Source: Enterocloster asparagiformis
Lineage (GTDB): Bacteria > Bacillota > Clostridia > Lachnospirales > Lachnospiraceae
Length of the DNA: 10,690 nt
Direction: 5' to 3'
Assembly: GCA_018380885.1 (NCBI GenBank)
Contig: JAGZSY010000069.1
Location: forward strand, 1-10,690
Position numbers and translations under genes: made by a program
Notes under the pieces: model-generated
What the model was told of the DNA's origin: nothing
Databases searched by the model: none
The model's input: only the letters and a program-made list of their open reading frames with translations
Shown: positions 7,082-10,690 of the stretch, piece after piece
Layout of the letters: every line of letters begins with the position of its first letter
How positions within the stretch are numbered: position 1 is the stretch's first letter

Positions 7082-7906
7082 CTATCCTTTGATTCCCGAC
7101 TGTGCGAATGTGTTGATGATGTATTTCTGGCATACCGAGTAGATTCCCAGGGGCAGCACCATGGTCAGAACGGAAATGGCCATCGCCACCGGAATATCCG
7201 TACCGCCCTCCGCGCTGACGAACATCTGCAGCGCCAGGGACAGGGTGTAATTCTCCGTTGACTTTAATATCAGGGACGGCCACACGTACTCGTTCCAGGA
7301 ATTGATGAAGAAAATAATCCCGATGGACAAGATGGCGGGCTTCACCATGGGCACCACGATGGTCCGCAGAATATTTGTGTGGCTCGCCTTCTCCAGCTTC
7401 GCCACCTCCACCAGGGACTTAGGGATTCCCCTCATGTGCTGGCGCAGCAGGAAAATGCCGGTGGCGTCCGCCAGCTGGGGCAGCGCCACGCCCAGGATAT
7501 TGTCCCGCAGGCCGATCTTGGAGATGGTGATAAAGTTGGGAATCATGGTCACGGTGAAGGGGATAAAAATGGTGCTCACCAATATAAAGTACATAAAATT
7601 CTTCCCCTTATATTCAAAGAACACAAAGCTGTAGGCCGCCAGCACCCCGGTGAACAGCTTGAAGGCCGTCACGATGCCCGCGATGATGAAGGTGTTGGCT
7701 GTGATCTTCACAAAGGGAATCTTCTGCAGCACGTTGGCGTAAGCCGCTGTGGTAAACTCCTTGGGAATCAGGGAGGAGCTGTTAAACGCCTCGTTCAAGG
7801 TCTTAAAGGACGTGGACAGGGCGAAAAATATGGGGTACAGGGATAAAAATACGATCAGGATCAGCACGGCGTGCCAGATCATTTCCGTTCTTCTCTCAGT
7901 TTTCAT
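7082..7906 (-). CDS. Carbohydrate ABC transporter permease, MalG/UgpE-type (second permease)
   Basis: This 274-residue inner-membrane permease of the binding-protein-dependent sugar importer class has about six hydrophobic helices, starting at about residues 10-30 (LILIVFLSLYPIFFALSTSF), with the family segments LRDNILGVALPQ, SWNEYVWPSLIL and a C-terminal hydrophobic helix. The EAA coupling loop is at 167-186 (EVAKLEKASHTNILRTIVVP), where the conserved Gly is K173. I chose the ATG at 7906 because AGAAGGGAG lies just upstream. The in-frame ATG at 7927 would extend the protein by seven unremarkable residues. The start overlaps the first permease stop by 11 bp, so translation is probably coupled. 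It pairs with the permease at 7896-8798. Confidence 0.94.
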   Translation of the reverse strand: MKTERRTEMIWHAVLILIVFLSLYPIFFALSTSFKTLNEAFNSSSLIPKEFTTAAYANVLQKIPFVKITANTFIIAGIVTAFKLFTGVLAAYSFVFFEYKGKNFMYFILVSTIFIPFTVTMIPNFITISKIGLRDNILGVALPQLADATGIFLLRQHMRGIPKSLVEVAKLEKASHTNILRTIVVPMVKPAILSIGIIFFINSWNEYVWPSLILKSTENYTLSLALQMFVSAEGGTDIPVAMAISVLTMVLPLGIYSVCQKYIINTFAQSGIKG

Positions 7907-8798
7907 AGTAGACTCCCTTCTCCACATATTTAAATTCCAGGTACAGCAGAATCAGGAAAATCACCATGGTCAAAATGGACAGGGCCGAAGCCTTTCCCGT
8001 ATTGTAGAAGGTGAACGCCTCCTGGTACACCCCGTAAATGATGTTGGAGCTGGCGTTATTGGGCCCGCCCTGGGTCAGCACCTTGATGGGCGTGAACACG
8101 TACTGCATGCCCTGGACAATGCTGATGATCAGCACATAGATAGCGGTGGACGAGGTCAGGGGCATCACGATGCCGGTAAAGATCTTGGTGTGGCTGGTCT
8201 TTTCCAGCTTGGCCGCCTCGATCAGCTCGTCGGAAACGCTGCTCATTCCCGAGAGCAGCACCAGGAAATTGTAGCCGAAGCTCTTGAGCACCGCCACCAG
8301 GGCGATGACAAAGATCACCAGCCCCTTGGTCTTAGACCAGGTCGGCATTGTAATTCCAACTTTTCCCAAAAACCCGCCCACCGGGCCGGAGATGGGGTTG
8401 AAAATCCACTGGAGCACAATGGCGCCCACCACCAGGGAGACCAGGCTGGGGATGAACAGCAGGGTCTTGTAGATGCCCTTGCCCTTTTTCATCACAAAGG
8501 TGTTCACGTAGGAAAGTATGTAAGGAATCGCAAAAATCAGAATGACCAGGATAGCGATATAAAACAGGGTGTTGCACACGATCTGGACGGTTACCTCGTC
8601 CTGCACGATGCTCATATAATTTTTAAAGCCCACGAACTTCTTGGTCGGGGCTACCATATTCCATTTTAAAAAGCTCAGGTACACGGTGTAGGCCAGAGGC
8701 CAGAACATAAACACCACAAACGCGAAGGTCGCCGGAAACAGAAACAGCCAGGCGATGATATGGTCCCGTTTCCTGCGGTTAAACCGTTTTCCCTCCAT
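7896..8798 (-). CDS. Carbohydrate ABC transporter permease, MalF/UgpA-type (first permease)
   Basis: This 300-residue integral membrane protein forms the other half of the transport channel. It has a basic N-terminus (RRKRD) and then six predicted helices beginning at residues about 14-36. The family hallmark LTQGGPNNAS, near 241-250, precedes the last helices. The EAA loop is at 194-213 (EAAKLEKTSHTKIFTGIVMP), with K200 at the usual Gly position. The ATG at 8798 is preceded by GAGGAG at a nine-base spacing. An upstream in-frame TTG at 8858 would start inside the hairpin at 8826-8855 and is unlikely. It is the second gene of the transporter operon, 79 bp after the solute-binding protein gene. 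Confidence 0.94.
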   Translation of the reverse strand: MEGKRFNRRKRDHIIAWLFLFPATFAFVVFMFWPLAYTVYLSFLKWNMVAPTKKFVGFKNYMSIVQDEVTVQIVCNTLFYIAILVILIFAIPYILSYVNTFVMKKGKGIYKTLLFIPSLVSLVVGAIVLQWIFNPISGPVGGFLGKVGITMPTWSKTKGLVIFVIALVAVLKSFGYNFLVLLSGMSSVSDELIEAAKLEKTSHTKIFTGIVMPLTSSTAIYVLIISIVQGMQYVFTPIKVLTQGGPNNASSNIIYGVYQEAFTFYNTGKASALSILTMVIFLILLYLEFKYVEKGVYYEN

Positions 8799-8825
8799 AG
8801 GGGTTTTCTCCTCTCTTTGGCGGAA

Positions 8826-8855
8826 GAGGGAATACCGAAATGACAGTATTCCCTC
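8826..8855 (-). other. Perfect 10-bp hairpin between binding-protein and permease genes
   Basis: GAGGGAATAC (8826-8835) and GTATTCCCTC (8846-8855) form a perfect 10-bp stem with a 10-nt loop, beginning 23 bases after the binding-protein stop codon on the minus strand. No T-run follows, so it is not a complete terminator. Such structures after the first gene of binding-protein operons commonly protect the upstream message from 3' decay, so the binding protein is made in excess over the permeases. That role here is inferred. Confidence 0.75.
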
Positions 8856-8877
8856 CAACCGTTTTATAGATTGCCCA

Positions 8878-10209
8878 TTACTGCTCTTCGAGCATCTTGT
8901 TCAGCGCATCCTGCGCGGATTTTAACGCGACCTCCGGAGTCTCGGTTCCGTCCAGAATCTTGTCTCTGGTGTCCGCGAACATCTGCTCCGCCTGGGTTCC
9001 CATATCGCCGGGATACGCGGCCCAGGGCTGTAAAAACTGCATCTCCGCGAACGCCACGCCCAGCAGCTCGTCGTCCTTGATATGAGCCTGAAGGCCGTTG
9101 GGATCTTCCGCCACGTCCTGTCTGGGCGGCAGGTAGCCGGTGTTCAGCGTCCATTTTGAGAGCCATTCCGGCTGCATGATGAACTTTAAGAACTCCATGG
9201 CCGCCTTCTGCTCCTCAGGGTTCTGGGCGGTAATCGGGATAAAGTTGCCGCCGGTGGGCAGGCGTTTCTCCTTGCCCTCAAAGCCCGGGAACTGAGCGCC
9301 CTTTACGTCGAACTGGGCTGCCTGGGTGATGGTTCCGATCTTGGCGCTGGAAACGCAGGCGATGCCTACCTTGCCGTTACAGAACGCCTGGATGCCCTCG
9401 TCAGCGGTGATGTGCAGTCCGCTCTTATCCGTCAGCACCATATCGGCCAGAATCTGATACGCCTCGATGCCCTCAGGCGTTGCAAAAGCCGCCTTGCCGT
9501 CCTGCAGCATGTTGGCGCCGTTGCTCTCCAGCAGCCCCTGAACCGCCCAGTTGTCCGCGTACTCCTGCATATAGAAGCCGTACTCGCCGGTGGTGTCCGT
9601 GATCTGCTTTGCGTACTCGCGGATGTCGTCCCAGGTCTCCGGTCCCTTGGCCGGGTCCAGGCCCGCCTTCTCAAACAGCTCGGGATTGTAGCAGATGATG
9701 GGGGCGCTGATACAGAAGGGCATTCCGATCTGCTTTCCATCCACCTGCGCCAGGCTCATCACGTTGTCCAGAAACGTATTCTTTAAATAGTCCTTATCAT
9801 CCGGGAAATACTGGTCGATCACATCCTGGGGGCTCACATAATTAAAGTTCGCCGCAAAATATTTAATATAGTTGTAGCCGATCATACACAGGGACGGCGG
9901 ATTCCCCGCAGCCACCTCAGCCTGCAGGTTCTGCATAAGGCCCGGGTACATATCGGGGTTGTAAACCTCCTTGACCACAATATCCGGATGGGTCTTATTG
10001 AACTCCTCCACCATCTCCTTGATAACCGGAGCCCCGAAATTCTCAGAATACACGTGCCAGAACGTAACCTCCACCGGTTCGCCGGCCGCCTCCGTCTGTG
10101 TCTCACCGCCCGCCGGAGCGCTCTCCTTGCTTCCGCAGCCCGTAAGCGCCGACGCCGTCATCGCAGCCGCCAGTCCCGCGGCCGCAAGCTTTCTCCATAC
10201 CTTTCTCAT
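8878..10209 (-). CDS. Carbohydrate ABC transporter substrate-binding lipoprotein
   Basis: This 443-residue lipoprotein captures the substrate outside the cell and delivers it to the permeases. The signal peptide runs to residue 24 and ends in the lipobox LTGC, with lipidated C25, followed by a flexible linker rich in Gly, Ala, Thr and Glu (26-45). The mature domain begins VEVTFWHVYSENFGAPVIKE, typical of family 1 solute-binding proteins. Later landmarks are GMPFCISAPIICYNPELFEKAGLDP (about 162-186), ETWDDIREYAK, PTGGNFIPI (318-326) and LNTGYLPPRQD. The closest pattern is the UgpB-like group, but the ligand cannot be named. The ATG at 10209 has AAAGGAGG at 10216-10223, a near-ideal site, consistent with high expression. 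It is the first gene of the transporter operon, behind the promoter at 10256-10284. Confidence 0.95.
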   Translation of the reverse strand: MRKVWRKLAAAGLAAAMTASALTGCGSKESAPAGGETQTEAAGEPVEVTFWHVYSENFGAPVIKEMVEEFNKTHPDIVVKEVYNPDMYPGLMQNLQAEVAAGNPPSLCMIGYNYIKYFAANFNYVSPQDVIDQYFPDDKDYLKNTFLDNVMSLAQVDGKQIGMPFCISAPIICYNPELFEKAGLDPAKGPETWDDIREYAKQITDTTGEYGFYMQEYADNWAVQGLLESNGANMLQDGKAAFATPEGIEAYQILADMVLTDKSGLHITADEGIQAFCNGKVGIACVSSAKIGTITQAAQFDVKGAQFPGFEGKEKRLPTGGNFIPITAQNPEEQKAAMEFLKFIMQPEWLSKWTLNTGYLPPRQDVAEDPNGLQAHIKDDELLGVAFAEMQFLQPWAAYPGDMGTQAEQMFADTRDKILDGTETPEVALKSAQDALNKMLEEQ

Positions 10210-10255
10210 AAAAATCCTCCTTTAGATTTGTTGATCAAACTTGTCTCATGAACCT

Positions 10256-10284
10256 ATCATACAACACCGCCGCACCCTTGACCA
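10256..10284 (-). promoter_or_regulatory. Promoter of the transporter operon
   Basis: On the minus strand, TGGTCA (10279-10284) and TATGAT (10256-10261) are separated by exactly 17 bp and match the consensus at four and five of six bases. Transcription would begin near 10249, giving a leader of about 40 nt. The imperfect -35 box with a paired repeat immediately upstream suggests an activator-dependent promoter. The palindrome TTGATCAA at 10231-10238 lies in the leader and could be an additional repressor site, though it is short. Confidence 0.65.
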
Positions 10285-10288
10285 TGCG

Positions 10289-10320
10289 GTAATCCGGCAC
10301 TTTTGTGTGCAATTCCGCAC
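10289..10320 (-). promoter_or_regulatory. Paired direct repeats abutting the -35 box, candidate response-regulator operator
   Basis: Read on the + strand, GTAATCCGGCAC (10289-10300) and GCAATTCCGCAC (10309-10320) match at 9 of 12 positions and start exactly 20 bp apart, about two helical turns. The nearer copy ends 4 bp from the -35 box. AraC-type activators, including YesN-like response regulators, often bind such same-face direct repeats next to -35, so the protein encoded at 1111-1881 is the leading candidate. The LysR protein is the alternative. Confidence 0.5.
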
Positions 10321-10363
10321 ATTTTTTGCCCATAATCGCCAAATTTGCCTCCCCCATCCCCGC

Positions 10364-10392
10364 ATTTTACACAAAATTTACCAAACTTTTAA
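10364..10392 (-). promoter_or_regulatory. Possible second, upstream promoter of the transporter operon
   Basis: TTAAAA (10387-10392) and TAAAAT (10364-10369) on the minus strand are 17 bp apart in an AT-rich stretch, matching the consensus at four and five of six bases. It would give a leader of about 150 nt. AT-rich DNA produces such matches by chance, so this is weak. Confidence 0.25.
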
Positions 10393-10551
10393 CAAACTCC
10401 CCATCCCCCCGAATCCTAGCAATCGTGTCCCTAACCGTCCAACTTGAAAGCCCAATCCCCAGCGGGTGAGAGCCAGGGGCTGCGAAAGGTCCGGGGGCAT
10501 GGTGGAGGATCAGCAGGAATCCTTAGGCTCCGGCAGTGCAAAATGGGGGGA

Positions 10552-10579
10552 CGAGCGCTTGCCTCAAAGCAAGCGTTCG
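10552..10579 (+). other. Strong 11-bp hairpin in the gene-free right end
   Basis: Bases 10552-10562 pair with 10569-10579 around the loop CTCAAA. There is one G-U pair (10555 with 10576) when read on the + strand. No T-run follows on either strand, so it is not a terminator by itself. Confidence 0.65.
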
Positions 10580-10593
10580 AGAGGATCTTAGCA

Positions 10594-10607
10594 GGGGCTG
10601 TTGCAAA
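10594..10607 (+). mobile_element. Possible insertion-sequence terminal inverted repeat, IS6/IS26-like, element extending right
   Basis: GGGGCTGTTGCAAA fits the pattern GGnnCTGTTGCAAA and matches the 14-bp IS26 end (GGCACTGTTGCAAA) at 12 positions. If real, the element would run rightward out of the window. No transposase or second end is visible here, so this may be a chance match, a remnant, or the end of another IS family with similar termini. Confidence 0.3.
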
Positions 10608-10644
10608 AGTAGATAAATAATCTACTGGAGCAGCGGCTCCTTTT
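10594..10644 (+). terminator. Long two-part hairpin followed by TTTT, possible + strand terminator
   Basis: The outer stem pairs GGGGCTGTTGC (10594-10604) with GCAGCGGCTCC (10630-10640), including three wobble pairs that hold only on the + strand. An AAA/GGA internal loop separates it from a perfect inner stem, AGTAGAT (10608-10614) with ATCTACT (10620-10626). TTTTCT follows at 10641. A shorter alternative, GGAGC-AGCG-GCTCC at 10627-10640, would also terminate weakly. The T-run is short, so efficiency is doubtful, and the same bases may be an insertion-sequence end. Confidence 0.4.
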
Positions 10645-10651
10645 CTGCATC

Positions 10652-10684
10652 AAAAAACAGAAAAGCGGGCTCCGAAGAGTCCGC
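10652..10684 (-). terminator. UUCG-loop intrinsic terminator of a gene beyond the right edge
   Basis: On the minus strand, GCGGACTC and GAGCCCGC flank a C(TTCG)G tetraloop, an exceptionally stable loop (10665-10684), with one A-C mismatch in the stem. TTTTCTGTTTTTT follows (10652-10664). This should end a minus-strand transcript whose gene lies to the right, keeping it separate from the transporter operon. Confidence 0.72.
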
Positions 10685-10690
10685 CATCCG

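Larger units (their letters stand above)
10441..10644 (+). ncRNA. Candidate structured + strand RNA, family not recognised
   Basis: This gene-free segment is rich in stem-forming sequence. Around 10505-10527 GAGGAT pairs with ATCCTT. At 10552-10579 an 11-bp stem has a 6-nt loop. At 10594-10640 a long two-part stem is followed by TTTT. In each case the imperfect pairs are G-U on the + strand and would be A-C mismatches on the minus strand, which points to a + strand RNA ending near 10644. No convincing + strand promoter was found upstream, and I could not match it to a riboswitch or other RNA family I know. It could instead be a mobile-element fragment or a 5' leader for minus-strand transcription. 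Confidence 0.3.

Noticed and set aside
8799..8858. N-terminal extension of the first permease from a TTG at 8858
   Set aside because: The start would lie within the base-paired hairpin at 8826-8855, and a better ATG with GAGGAG exists at 8798.
10241..10447. Small + strand open frame (68 codons) in the transporter upstream region
   Set aside because: It overlaps the promoter elements read on the minus strand, has no ribosome binding site, and its composition is unlike a protein.
10441..10640. Known riboswitch, T-box, SRP RNA, RNase P RNA or group II intron fragment
   Set aside because: I looked for the conserved cores I know for these classes and found none convincing, so the segment is left as an unassigned candidate RNA.

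Overview
The window looks like chromosomal DNA from a fairly GC-rich member of the Clostridia (Lachnospiraceae or Oscillospiraceae type; the genus cannot be read from the sequence). The reasons are strong AGGAGG-type ribosome binding sites, a lipoprotein-anchored solute-binding protein, and a YesM/YesN-type two-component pair beside a carbohydrate ABC transporter. No rRNA, tRNA or CRISPR array was seen.

Layout from left to right: a LysR-family regulator on the + strand (151-1050) converges on a minus-strand block that fills the rest. That block is two transcription units, read right to left. The right-hand unit (10209 to 5115) encodes a lipoprotein solute-binding protein, two permeases, a UgpC/MsmX-type ATPase and a sugar-phosphate isomerase/epimerase-like TIM barrel, and it ends in an intrinsic terminator (5079-5106). 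Directly behind that terminator is a good housekeeping-type promoter (5048-5076) for the left-hand unit (4983 to 1111). This encodes a sensor histidine kinase, a second, non-lipoprotein solute-binding-like protein carrying a Gln/Gly/Ser repeat linker, and an AraC-type response regulator.

The most interesting reading is a sensing and uptake module. The kinase, the membrane-anchored binding-like protein and the response regulator are translationally linked or closely spaced, which resembles a three-component sensor. The response regulator probably acts on the transporter promoter, where two imperfect 12-bp direct repeats exactly 20 bp apart sit 4 bp upstream of the -35 box (10289-10320). The transported sugar cannot be named from sequence alone. 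Both permeases carry Lys in place of the usual Gly in the EAA coupling loop.

The last 250 bases on the right contain no gene. They hold a run of hairpins whose wobble pairs favour a + strand RNA, a sequence that fits the terminal inverted repeat pattern of IS6/IS26-type insertion sequences (10594-10607), and a UUCG-loop terminator for a minus-strand gene lying beyond the window.
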